A stretch of 6,063 nt of DNA. It comes from Desulfobacteraceae bacterium UBA5852. GTDB taxonomy: Bacteria; Desulfobacterota; Desulfobacteria; Desulfobacterales; UBA5852. This document shows positions 1 to 5,937 of this stretch, piece after piece. A program made the position numbers and the translations under genes. Location of the stretch: the NCBI GenBank assembly GCA_002432195.1, contig DJGG01000073.1:1-6063 (forward strand). The letters are read 5' to 3'. The notes under the pieces were generated by a model. The model was not told the DNA's origin, made no database searches, and saw only the letters and a list, made by a program, of their open reading frames with translations. Each line of letters starts with the position of its first letter. Position 1 is the first letter of the stretch.

Positions 1-79
1 TAATTCCGGGGACCAGCGCCAACATCCGGCCATGAGTAGAGCGCGGGAAAGGGAACCAAAATCCTAACAGGAGGAGCAA

Positions 80-271
80 ATGCCTAAACCCCTGGCCGTC
101 AATGAATTTGATGCTTCTGTGATTCTGTCCACCCCGGTCCAAACGCTGAGGAACCACCGGCATTTAAGAAAAGGTCCCCCCTACCTCAAGCTGGGCAAGG
201 CGGTACGCTATCTGGTCGAGGATCTCGAAAGGTACCTCGTCGAAAATCGTGTTGATCCAAGTAATAATTAG
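80..271 (+). CDS. Small helix-turn-helix protein, excisionase/AlpA (MerR-like) type
   Basis: This 63-residue protein is almost entirely one winged HTH domain. Residues 7-24 hold the helix-turn-helix (ending in PVQTLRN), residues 32-44 form the wing (GPPYLKLGKAVRY), and residues 46-57 (VEDLERYLVENR) form the closing helix. This pattern is typical of the HTH_17/AlpA/excisionase group, which bind DNA as recombination directionality factors or as small transcription regulators. The usual Trp after RN in the recognition helix is His26 here. The start is set by a strong Shine-Dalgarno AGGAGGA at 69-75, five to six bases before the ATG. It is the first gene of the plus-strand block and the integrase lies at the opposite end, so an excisionase role is plausible. 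A regulator of the replication genes is equally possible. The stop is TAG. Confidence 0.8.
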   Translation: MPKPLAVNEFDASVILSTPVQTLRNHRHLRKGPPYLKLGKAVRYLVEDLERYLVENRVDPSNN

Positions 272-316
272 CCGTCGCTGTGGGTGGGGTTTTTGGGGGA
301 TTGGGGATTACAATTC

Positions 317-604
317 ATGGACTCGAATAAACTGCCGGCGACGCAGATAAAAAATTTTGAAGGGTTCGACTGGGCACGATTCGCAGCGGAATGGCCTTCT
401 CCGGCGGTGGCACGGACGGAGTTGGAAAAATTCAGCGTGGGCATCCTTTTCAGGCTGTTGTTGATTACATGCGTGCCCGCGCCGCGAACCCGGATAGCCT
501 CGGCAAAGGAGAGAACAAATTCCGAGTCGGTTAGGAAAAACCTTTTCCAACTTTTGGGGGTCGAAGGGCTCGAAAATGAATACAGACATTCGGATTTCGG
601 TTGA
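317..604 (+). pseudogene. Second HTH regulator-like gene with apparent internal frameshifts
   Basis: The ATG at 317 opens a frame whose first 40 residues (containing FDWARFAAEWPSPAVAR and then TELEKFS) resemble a family of small phage HTH proteins that normally continue GGIL...NxDSxGxGP...GRK and end near a WLE helix. After about position 448 the expected continuation is instead in the frame one base earlier: 487-531 reads NPDSLGKGENKFRVG, then hits TAG at 532-534. The original frame resumes the expected pattern with RKNLFQ at 533 onward. So the middle third looks shifted and then restored by a compensating change. This may be decay, a sequencing error or a diverged functional protein. The frame ends at TGA 602-604, overlapping the next gene by 29 bases; the alternative frame ends at TGA 577-579, overlapping its ATG as ATGA. 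No good Shine-Dalgarno precedes 317. Family assignment is from memory. Confidence 0.5.
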
Positions 605-1592
605 ATTCTGGGGTCACCATAAAACAATTAAATTGAAGAGGCGACTCGGCCCTGAAGGTCCCGAACACCTCCAACGGCTTTGGTGCTATACCGCCATTCA
701 CCGTCCCAACGGCATTTTGACTGGAATGGACGCGGAGGATATCGCCATTGCGGCGTCCTATTCCGGCGACGCCGAAGCCTTCGCACAAACTCTAGTTGAA
801 ATTGGCTGGCTTGATCTTGCAGATGGTATGTATGCCGTCCACGACTGGACGGAAAATAATTCCTGGGCCTCCAAAGTTGAGGAGCGTGGCGAGCAAGCAC
901 GACTCGCCAGGATGGCGAAAACCCATCCCGCATTGTATCAAACGGTCAGGGCAAGCGGCCGAGTCGGAATTTCCCGCCGCGAATTCGACCAACTAACGGC
1001 CCAAGAACGAGGAAGCAACGACCGTTCAACGACCGTTCAACGAGACGTTGGGACCCCGTTAACCCCTTCTCCTTCTCCTTCTCCTTCTCCTTCTCCTTCT
1101 CCTTCTCAAACAAATGAAAACCTTTCGTCCGAGCCCGGCGGGCTCGAACCTGGTGACCCGACTTCCCCCCTTCCTGTTGGTAGGAAAAAACCACAGCGTC
1201 CCACCTTCGCTGAAGACTCGCAACCCCACCGCCTGGCAAGCCTGCTCTTGAAGTCCATCCGGCGGCACAACCCCCGGTTTAAACCCTCGTTCGCGGAGCG
1301 GGACCTGCAAAAGTGGGCCGCCGCGCTGGACCTGACCATCCGCAAAGATGGGCGAACTCCCGAGGAATTGGAGCGCGTGATCGCCTGGGCAACGGCAGAC
1401 TCCTTCTGGCAGACAAACGTGCTGAGCGCCGACGCCGTCCGCCGGAACTTCGAGCAACTTTCAATTAAGAGCCGCCAAGGAGGCGGCGCCAATGCTGACC
1501 GACCAGGAAGGGCAAGAACTATATCAGGAGCTTTCCGAGCGCCGACAGAGCCCGGCAAATACGACGACGTTGGCCGAACGATTGAAATCTAG
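576..1592 (+). CDS. Phage replication initiator / replisome organiser-like protein
   Basis: This 338-residue protein has three parts. Residues 1-98 look like a winged-helix domain of the kind at the N-terminus of phage replication proteins, ending in the characteristic AVHDW motif (87-91). Residues 145-215 are a disordered linker with seven perfect Pro-Ser repeats (165-178). Residues 217-298 form a helical C-terminal domain ending in W-x3-VLS-x3-VRRNFEQL, a pattern typical of phage initiators and DnaD/DnaT-like proteins that contact the helicase loader. The inferred role is to bind the element's origin and recruit the loader encoded next. A GAAGGG at 563-568 lies seven bases before the ATG. 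The last 33 codons overlap the loader gene in another frame. The tail ends PGKYDDVGRTIEI, possibly a contact motif. The exact family (O-like or DnaD-like) cannot be fixed by eye. Confidence 0.75.
   Translation: MNTDIRISVEFWGHHKTIKLKRRLGPEGPEHLQRLWCYTAIHRPNGILTGMDAEDIAIAASYSGDAEAFAQTLVEIGWLDLADGMYAVHDWTENNSWASKVEERGEQARLARMAKTHPALYQTVRASGRVGISRREFDQLTAQERGSNDRSTTVQRDVGTPLTPSPSPSPSPSPSPSQTNENLSSEPGGLEPGDPTSPLPVGRKKPQRPTFAEDSQPHRLASLLLKSIRRHNPRFKPSFAERDLQKWAAALDLTIRKDGRTPEELERVIAWATADSFWQTNVLSADAVRRNFEQLSIKSRQGGGANADRPGRARTISGAFRAPTEPGKYDDVGRTIEI
1016..1043 (+). repeat. 11-bp tandem repeat, about 2.5 copies
   Basis: CAACGACCGTT occurs at 1016-1026 and 1027-1037, followed by a partial CAACGA at 1038-1043. 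It lies inside the replication gene, just before the Pro-Ser repeat. Because 11 is not a multiple of three, gain or loss of one copy would shift the frame and cut off the C-terminal domain. Confidence 0.8.
1065..1106 (+). repeat. Hexanucleotide microsatellite (CCTTCT)x7
   Basis: Seven perfect copies of CCTTCT run without interruption and encode (Pro-Ser)7 in the linker of the replication protein. Each unit is two codons, so slipped-strand changes would alter linker length and keep the frame. Purine-rich shadow frames on the other strand (poly Lys-Glu and poly Arg) come from this repeat and are not genes. Confidence 0.95.
1477..1483 (+). promoter_or_regulatory. Shine-Dalgarno for the helicase-loader gene
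   Basis: AAGGAGG lies eight bases before ATG 1492, inside the end of the upstream replication gene. It supports starting the loader at 1492 even though that makes a 101-base overlap. Confidence 0.8.
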
Positions 1593-2478
1593 CCTGGACT
1601 ACGCCTTCGACGTTCGAACCGAATTAGGCCAAAGGGTCGCCGTGGAATTGGTTCAACATATCTCCCCCGAGCCGCCCCCCTGCCCCGAGTGCGGGGCGCC
1701 CTTGGGGTGGGCTATCCACCGCCCCCGGTTCAATGAGCCCGCCTCGTGGGTGAACACTCGGTGCCTCGCTTGCGAAGAAAACGGAATTCGGTTTCAAATC
1801 CAGTGTAGAGCGGAGGAGATCATGGCTGGGCGGGGCATCCCGCATCGCTACTTATCTGCCCGCCTTGACGACTTCCCCGAAGAAATCCGCAAGGCTACTA
1901 TCGGATCTTTGTTCATTACCGGACCCGTGGGAGTTGGCAAGACGAGGTTACTCGCGGCCCTCGCCTACCGGAGCATCGTGGAGGCACCACTTAGACGCCA
2001 AGAAATTTATGACCACGACAGGATTCCCGGCGAAACACGCCTTCAAGCACCACCCCTGAGCGCCTTCCCCCTTTTTCACAGCACCACGCGGCTCCTGCTG
2101 GGTATCCGTAAAACCTACGACGGGGGCGAGCAAGACACCGAGGCCAAGATCATCGAGCGGTGTTCCGAGGTCCCCTACTTGGCCCTCGATGACCTTGGGA
2201 CCGAAAAGCCCACGGAGTGGGCGGCAGCTGTTCTCTACGAGATTGTTGACGCCAGGTACAACGCAGAGCGTCCCATCTGGGTATCTTCCAACCTGGGGCT
2301 GAGTGAACTTGCCGGGCGCCTTGGTGACCGCATCGTTAGCCGGCTAAACGGAATGTGCGCAACCCTAAAGGTCCGTGGGGCAGATCGGCGGCAAGGGGAG
2401 CCCAAGGTCATCACACCCGCCCCAGCCATGGGTTCAAGTGACTACAGCAACGAGCCACGAACTCCGGTTTGGCTTTAG
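1492..2478 (+). CDS. DnaC/DnaI/IstB-type AAA+ helicase loader with N-terminal zinc motif
   Basis: This 328-residue ATPase would load the host replicative helicase onto DNA at the element's origin. In order it shows an N-terminal region with two CxxC pairs (C64/C67 and C91/C94) consistent with a zinc-binding domain; Walker A GPVGVGKT (144-151); Walker B LALDDLG (230-236); a sensor-1-like VSSN (264-267); and a GDRIVSRL segment (278-285) holding the likely arginine finger, R280 or R284. The Walker motifs and GDRxxSRL are diagnostic of DnaC/IstB-like loaders. A zinc-binding N-terminus is known for Bacillus DnaI. IstB of IS21 elements is less likely because no IstA transposase is nearby and the upstream gene is an initiator. 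Coupled translation with that gene is likely from the overlap and the strong Shine-Dalgarno. Residues 310-328 are a poorly conserved-looking tail. The stop is TAG. Confidence 0.92.
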   Translation: MLTDQEGQELYQELSERRQSPANTTTLAERLKSSLDYAFDVRTELGQRVAVELVQHISPEPPPCPECGAPLGWAIHRPRFNEPASWVNTRCLACEENGIRFQIQCRAEEIMAGRGIPHRYLSARLDDFPEEIRKATIGSLFITGPVGVGKTRLLAALAYRSIVEAPLRRQEIYDHDRIPGETRLQAPPLSAFPLFHSTTRLLLGIRKTYDGGEQDTEAKIIERCSEVPYLALDDLGTEKPTEWAAAVLYEIVDARYNAERPIWVSSNLGLSELAGRLGDRIVSRLNGMCATLKVRGADRRQGEPKVITPAPAMGSSDYSNEPRTPVWL

Positions 2479-2489
2479 GACCGCAAGAG

Positions 2490-2672
2490 ATGGCTCACGA
2501 ACTCCTAATTGACAGGGACGGACGACGGACGCTGAGAGTCTTCTACGACCCTTCGCGGTGCGACTGGAGCGAGTGCATCCATGTAGCTATGGACGCCTGC
2601 CACCTTGAGGGTAAGAGCGTTCTGGTGGTGGCCATGCCGATGAATTCGAGCGGCTGGATAGACAAGCGCTAA
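2490..2672 (+). CDS. Small protein of unknown function (60 residues)
   Basis: I do not recognise this protein. ATG 2490 is preferred over the in-frame TTG at 2469, because AGGA at 2477-2480 sits nine bases before it and the TTG start would overlap the loader stop. The protein begins MAHELLIDRDGRRTLRVFYD, which suggests a beta-hairpin with a charged turn. It continues with a helical stretch carrying Cys24, Cys30 and Cys38, then a hydrophobic strand (SVLVVAMP, 43-50). No signal peptide or membrane segment is evident. It starts 11 bases after the loader stop, so it is probably in the same transcript and may be an early accessory protein. The three cysteines lack a CxxC arrangement, so metal binding is not supported. 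Confidence 0.65.
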   Translation: MAHELLIDRDGRRTLRVFYDPSRCDWSECIHVAMDACHLEGKSVLVVAMPMNSSGWIDKR

Positions 2673-2777
2673 AAGTTTGTGTGGCCCCCAGGCCTGAGCC
2701 CCCTGGTGGTCATGGCGCCGGCAACCCCAAGCTGGCGGGTGGTGGTGGGAATAATCAATTGCGGCTCGATGGGGGGC

Positions 2778-2784
2778 AGGAGGT
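2778..2784 (+). promoter_or_regulatory. Strong Shine-Dalgarno supporting a GTG start
   Basis: AGGAGGT ends five bases before GTG 2790. It is one of the best ribosome sites in the window and decides the non-ATG start of the following gene. The 117 bases before this gene (2673-2789) hold no other supported feature. Confidence 0.8.
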
Positions 2785-2789
2785 AATTT

Positions 2790-3131
2790 GTGATTGAGAT
2801 TACGCCGGGCATAGCCATTGGGGCTGACAAGCGGAGCTTCACCATCTGTTATCCCCGCAAGAAAAGGGGTGCAACAATTTGGGAGGCCGAATTTTTCTAT
2901 AGTGAGCCGGAGCAACTTTTCAGGAAGTTGGCACTCCTGGCCATGGCTGAAGGGATCGCTGCCGGCAGTTGGGAAGATGTGGCCAGGCGGCTCGATGCGA
3001 TGAAAACCACCATCGCGCAGAACCTGGCTCAGATACACGGTCTATTCGACCGGCAGGCGGCGGCAGGGGCCGGTGAACAAGCGCAGACTCAAAAGCCATA
3101 TCGCAGCATGGGGGGGCGCGAGACGGCTTAA
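2790..3131 (+). CDS. Small phage-type protein of unknown function (113 residues)
   Basis: The protein is not recognised by name. It starts at GTG after a strong AGGAGGT. Residues 1-37 look like beta strands around a basic turn (YPRKKRG, 21-27). Residues 39-60 look helical (PEQLFRKLALLAMAEGIAAG), and residues 61-84 form a second helix (WEDVARRLDAM to QIHGLF). The last 25 residues are polar and Ala/Gln-rich and probably disordered. A short beta sheet followed by helices with a PxxLF-x2-L pattern recalls uncharacterised early phage proteins with a strand-then-helix layout, but I cannot assign a family. There is no signal peptide or membrane segment. The stop at 3129-3131 is in the same frame as the next gene, 33 bases upstream of its GTG. 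Confidence 0.65.
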   Translation: MIEITPGIAIGADKRSFTICYPRKKRGATIWEAEFFYSEPEQLFRKLALLAMAEGIAAGSWEDVARRLDAMKTTIAQNLAQIHGLFDRQAAAGAGEQAQTQKPYRSMGGRETA

Positions 3132-3144
3132 GCCAGGCCGAAGA

Positions 3145-3177
3145 GGGGGGGGCATTGGGGGTGGGTGGACCAGGGGG
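3145..3177 (+). other. Potential G-quadruplex motif over a start codon
   Basis: Four guanine tracts lie at 3145-3152 (eight G), 3157-3161 (five), 3163-3165 (three) and 3173-3177 (five), with loops of four, one and seven bases. This fits the G3+N1-7 pattern on the coding strand. The third tract contains the first base of the proposed GTG start of the next gene, so folding in the mRNA could limit its translation. No function is demonstrated. Confidence 0.5.
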
Positions 3178-4211
3178 CAACATCGAGGCAGAATGTGATC
3201 TCAACTCTCCATCAACTTTCGCGGCAGGGTCAGGCTCTATCGGGTAGGGCTTCCAGGTATGAAGCGCCGATTTCGTCGTTCCGAACAATTTCCAACATCC
3301 AGCCCGTGGCGAGTCCATCCTCTCCGCACCAAGACAAGGCGGCAACTCCTGCGCGGCAACCATCCATCTTGTCGCAGATTAGCAGGGGCCTGGGTGCGCC
3401 TGCGGGTATGTACGATAGCGGGACAGGGCCGGCTCCAGGATCGTCGTTGAGAGGGCCGCAGAATGCGTATGAGGCGCATGTCGGCCGGGACTTGCTGGGG
3501 ACAATGACGGGCCTGGGTACCAAGGGAATCACCGGCGGGCTTCTAAGTGGTGGCCTTGCCAAGCTGGCCGGCGCACCATCGAGCATAGCGGCCGAATTTG
3601 GGGTGAAGTCGTCCGTTCCGCAACCGCTTTCCGCATTAAGGGCTTTGGCCGATGTAGCGCGGATGGGATACGCCTCCAAGCGCACCCAGGACTCTTTCCC
3701 CGGAGTGGATTTCGCCCCTGAAGACCAGTTTGCCGAATACCAGGATGCGGTGAAAACCGGATACGATAACCCCGAAGCGTTTTCGCCAGAGCAGGCGCTG
3801 CAAAATGAAATGACGAATCGGGCGATGGCCGCCTACAACGAAAACAAGTCATGGGGGAATACCCTCAGCGCATTGGGTCGTGATGTTCGGAGCAGTGTTT
3901 TGTCACTTCTGAGTGGCAAACCGTTCAAGTATGAACCTGTACCTCCAGGGTTCGTAAAAATGAGCGAAATCCTCGGCCGTGGCGAACCCGAGATGGACCC
4001 CGACCAATCCATCGGTAGTATCAGCCCGAATGACCGTGTGGACCCCTTTGGCGGACCCGCTACACCCGAAAACCCCGACAGAATGCAGAGCGGCTGGGGC
4101 TGGGGCGACTCGGGAACGGGGGTTGGTTCCGGTGGCGGGATTTCAAGCGCAGGGGACTACGGCGGCGAACGCGGTATGGGGCGCGACGATGGCGGTGGTG
4201 GGTTTAGGTGA
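3165..4211 (+). CDS. Glycine-rich protein of unknown function, possible virion or ejection-type protein
   Basis: This 348-residue protein is not recognised. Residues 1-105 are polar, rich in Ser, Pro and Gln, and probably disordered. Residues 109-138 are a Gly/Leu/Ala stretch (including TGLGTKGITGGLLSGGLAKL) that could be an amphipathic or membrane-interacting segment. Residues 180-275 are mixed helical and acidic. Residues 310-348 carry 18 glycines, two Trp (311, 313) and an acidic-basic GRDDGGGGFR end. Phage internal virion or ejection proteins and tail-fibre-associated proteins often look like this, but so do many low-complexity proteins, so this role is only a guess. The start is uncertain. 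GTG 3165 is the first possible start after the in-frame TAA at 3129-3131, its ribosome site is buried in G runs, GTG 3195 is an alternative, and the first in-frame ATG is residue 82. No clear intrinsic terminator follows the stop. Confidence 0.65.
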   Translation: MDQGATSRQNVISTLHQLSRQGQALSGRASRYEAPISSFRTISNIQPVASPSSPHQDKAATPARQPSILSQISRGLGAPAGMYDSGTGPAPGSSLRGPQNAYEAHVGRDLLGTMTGLGTKGITGGLLSGGLAKLAGAPSSIAAEFGVKSSVPQPLSALRALADVARMGYASKRTQDSFPGVDFAPEDQFAEYQDAVKTGYDNPEAFSPEQALQNEMTNRAMAAYNENKSWGNTLSALGRDVRSSVLSLLSGKPFKYEPVPPGFVKMSEILGRGEPEMDPDQSIGSISPNDRVDPFGGPATPENPDRMQSGWGWGDSGTGVGSGGGISSAGDYGGERGMGRDDGGGGFR

Positions 4212-4730
4212 TGGACCTTAAGTAATTCGCTATTCGTTCTTTTAGTGAAAACTCAGGGTCAACTATGTTTCCTATCCCCGCACATAGAACCGAAGCGGCG
4301 CTTTACGCAAGATAGGGGTTGCAGGAGTGGCTTTCTGATAGTTGGAAAGGACAATCGCAGCGCCGCGCAGGCTGTGACGATGAATGACGCCGGGGAGCGG
4401 TCAACTTAGTTGTCAGTAGGGAAGATGGAAGGAAGATAGGCAGGCGAGGAAGCATTTGGGGCAATGAGGAAGAAGATTAGGCGCCCCGTCAACCAGTGCG
4501 TCAAGTGCGAGGAGACCCTTTTAGGAATTTTTTAGCCCTGGGGGGATAGATACGAAGTGCGCGCGCTTGCAACCGGCCCCCACCGGGGGGACTACCACCA
4601 GGGAAAAGGATTCTTTTGGTCGAAACAGAAGAACAGAAGGCGGCTTACTTCGAGGTGGACCGCAGGAGATGCGGGAGAGAGAAATTCACAAGGGGAACCA
4701 ATGGGGCCGTAATAGGCCCCCGAGGATTGA
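4212..4730. other. Convergent intergenic region without a convincing intact gene
   Basis: No frame here gives a protein I recognise. It holds three short inverted-repeat pairs at 4263-4366 (CTATGT/ACATAG, CCTATC/GATAGG, GCGGCGCT/AGCGCCGC), a purine-rich tract at 4416-4480, a C5/G5 hairpin at 4577-4589 and a hairpin near the integrase stop (4703-4720). Short reading frames with protein-like stretches occur (4265-4387 with a TAG at 4313; 4464-4535; and an open frame at 4550-4756) and may be remnants of small genes. No tRNA T-loop and no attachment duplication was seen. It lies between convergent genes, where termination signals and attachment sites are commonly found. Confidence 0.6.
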
Positions 4731-4756
4731 TTAGCCTTGTCGGTCCTGAAGGTTGA
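4464..4756 (+). pseudogene. Possible decayed small Cys-pair protein
   Basis: ATG 4464 encodes 23 residues beginning MRKKIRRPVNQCVKCEE, with one CxxC pair and a basic start, and stops at TAG 4533-4535. In a different frame, open from 4550 to TGA 4754-4756, the segment 4619-4681 reads VETEEQKAAYFEVDRRRCGRE, strongly charged and helix-like with no start codon of its own except TTG 4616. A CxxC start followed by a basic helical end is a common plan for small phage zinc-ribbon proteins. The two pieces may therefore be one gene broken by a frameshift around 4510-4560. This is an inference from composition; the frames could equally be chance. The end would overlap the integrase 3' end by 26 bases on the opposite strand. 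Confidence 0.25.
4703..4720 (-). terminator. Weak hairpin downstream of the integrase
   Basis: A perfect 6-bp stem (GGGGCC/GGCCCC, six-base loop) begins ten bases after the integrase stop. It is GC-rich and well placed for termination, but no uridine run follows on the minus strand, so a classical intrinsic terminator is not established. It could act in either direction. Confidence 0.3.
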
Positions 4757-5903
4757 CCACTTTGGTTTCTGGGTCGGTTTCCATAGCGGCTTGATCGATT
4801 AGGGTCCCGGCGAGGTTGGCGGCCTTCCGAAGCGCCGCATCCCGAAGATGGCTGTAACGCTGCGTCATGCGGCCGTCCTTGTGGCCGAGGAGTTGCTGGA
4901 TTTGGTAGAGGTCAACCTCCCCACTGCTGGCAAGAGCGGACGCCAGGTGGTGCCTGAGCCCGTGGCACATGCGGAAGTGCTTGGGCAGGCCGGCGGCCGT
5001 CCTGACCTTTTCAGAAAAGCCCTGGATAGATACCCGTTGACGACCATTGGCTCCCGGGAAGACGTAGGGGCTGCCTTCGGTGTGGGGGTGGGATTCCAGA
5101 AGCCTACGGGCCGAATCGTTCATCGGGATCGTGTGGTCTGTGCCCCCCTTGCGGTCCCGAATCCGAATGAAACCTCTCTCGAAGTCCACGTCGCGCCATT
5201 CGAGCTTGAAAACCTCCCCGCGCCGCATTCCGGTAAGGAGGATGAGCTTAAGGAGGTTTTTGCCCTGGATGTTGGTCTGGGCCTCGATGGCGGTCAGGAG
5301 AGCCTTTAGCTGCGCCTGGGTCAAATCTTCGGTTTTGCGGTTGTCGAAGGTGGGGCGCTTGATTTCGAAGTCCAGGGGCTTGCAGAGGCGATTCCGCACG
5401 CCGTAGTTGATCGCCCAGACCATCAGGTTTAGGATGTGGGCAACCGTTTGGGGAGATAGGCGCTTGAGCAGATTGATTCGAATCCGCTCGATATCCAAGG
5501 GTAGGATCTCGGAGGGTTCCTTGGCGCCGATGTGGTCCTTCAGGTGCTTTTCATAGCGGCCCTGGTCAACGGCCTTGCCCTTTCCGTCGCGGCGGGTGGC
5601 CATGTAGGCGATGAAAATTTTTTCGAAGGTCCAGCGGCTCGCCTCGGCTTCCTGCGCCTGCCGTTCCAATTTCCGCCGGACCTTATTGGGGAGTTGGTCG
5701 CCTTCAACCCGGTCGGCCCGCATCTTGGCTGCCCGGGCGGGGGTCATATCGTCCTGAAACTGCCGGCCGGCCTTCTCCTCCACCATCTTGCCGTTTCTAC
5801 GGTAGCGGATGTAAAATATTTTTTCTGGCTTTCCCTGCGTCGAGGTGCCTTCGATGAAAAAAACGCCTGGGTACTTGGTCTTGAATCGGTTCCTAGCTGG
5901 CAT
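4731..5903 (-). CDS. int: Tyrosine recombinase (phage integrase)
   Basis: This 390-residue site-specific recombinase would catalyse integration and excision through a covalent phosphotyrosine intermediate. An N-terminal arm-binding-like domain (about 7-75, with YPGVFFIEG and FYIRYRRNGK) is followed by a SAM-like core-binding domain (about 89-180) and the catalytic domain (about 191-365). The expected catalytic set is visible: R227 in LLTGMRRGEV, K252 in RDRKGG, H314 and R317 in CHGLRHH, H341 in LLGHKDG, and nucleophile Y350 in MTQRYSH. Length and completeness fit an active phage integrase. ATG 5903 is chosen because GGGGAGG lies eight bases upstream and the family N-terminus aligns there; a longer frame reaching 6038 would contain the promoter. 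It is convergent with the other genes and has its own promoter. The DDMTPARAAKMRA segment resembles, from memory, integrases of Desulfobacterota prophages. Confidence 0.95.
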   Translation of the reverse strand: MPARNRFKTKYPGVFFIEGTSTQGKPEKIFYIRYRRNGKMVEEKAGRQFQDDMTPARAAKMRADRVEGDQLPNKVRRKLERQAQEAEASRWTFEKIFIAYMATRRDGKGKAVDQGRYEKHLKDHIGAKEPSEILPLDIERIRINLLKRLSPQTVAHILNLMVWAINYGVRNRLCKPLDFEIKRPTFDNRKTEDLTQAQLKALLTAIEAQTNIQGKNLLKLILLTGMRRGEVFKLEWRDVDFERGFIRIRDRKGGTDHTIPMNDSARRLLESHPHTEGSPYVFPGANGRQRVSIQGFSEKVRTAAGLPKHFRMCHGLRHHLASALASSGEVDLYQIQQLLGHKDGRMTQRYSHLRDAALRKAANLAGTLIDQAAMETDPETKVVNLQDRQG

Positions 5904-5911
5904 GTTCTCGG

Positions 5912-5918
5912 CCTCCCC
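5912..5918 (-). promoter_or_regulatory. Shine-Dalgarno deciding the integrase start
   Basis: On the minus strand GGGGAGG lies eight bases before ATG 5903. It favours the 390-residue integrase over the 45-residue longer frame that begins at 6038. Confidence 0.75.
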
Positions 5919-5937
5919 TCGGCTGGCTGGCGGGTCT

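Noticed and set aside
46..64. Possible attachment core shared with 4689-4700 (GGAACCA in both)
   Set aside because: Only about seven to eight bases match, which is expected by chance in this sequence.
269..534. Amber (TAG) recoding, since TAG at 269-271 separates two in-frame open segments and TAG interrupts frames at 532, 4313 and 4533
   Set aside because: The initiator, loader and integrase are long and contain no internal TAG, and the initiator and loader end in TAG at sensible places, so the standard code explains the genes.
946..1457. Minus-strand open frames with poly Lys-Glu or poly Arg stretches
   Set aside because: They are shadows of the CCTTCT repeat opposite a well-supported replication gene and have no domain signature.
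2469..2489. TTG start for the small gene ending at 2672
   Set aside because: It would overlap the loader stop and lacks a ribosome site; ATG 2490 has AGGA nine bases upstream.
2688..2706. CCAGG/CCTGG hairpin as a terminator after the 2490-2672 gene
   Set aside because: Five-base stem with a nine-base loop and no U run; the next gene has a strong ribosome site and probably shares the transcript.
4265..4387. MFPIPAHRTEAALYAR followed by TAG and then GLQEWLSDSWKGQ in the same frame
   Set aside because: Protein-like composition but interrupted at 4313-4315, without a clear ribosome site and too short to call; kept only as a note in the intergenic entry.
4245..4406. GTG open frame of 54 codons directly after the glycine-rich gene
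   Set aside because: No ribosome site, no recognisable motif and unlikely composition; also in the same frame as the preceding stop, so it may be open by chance.
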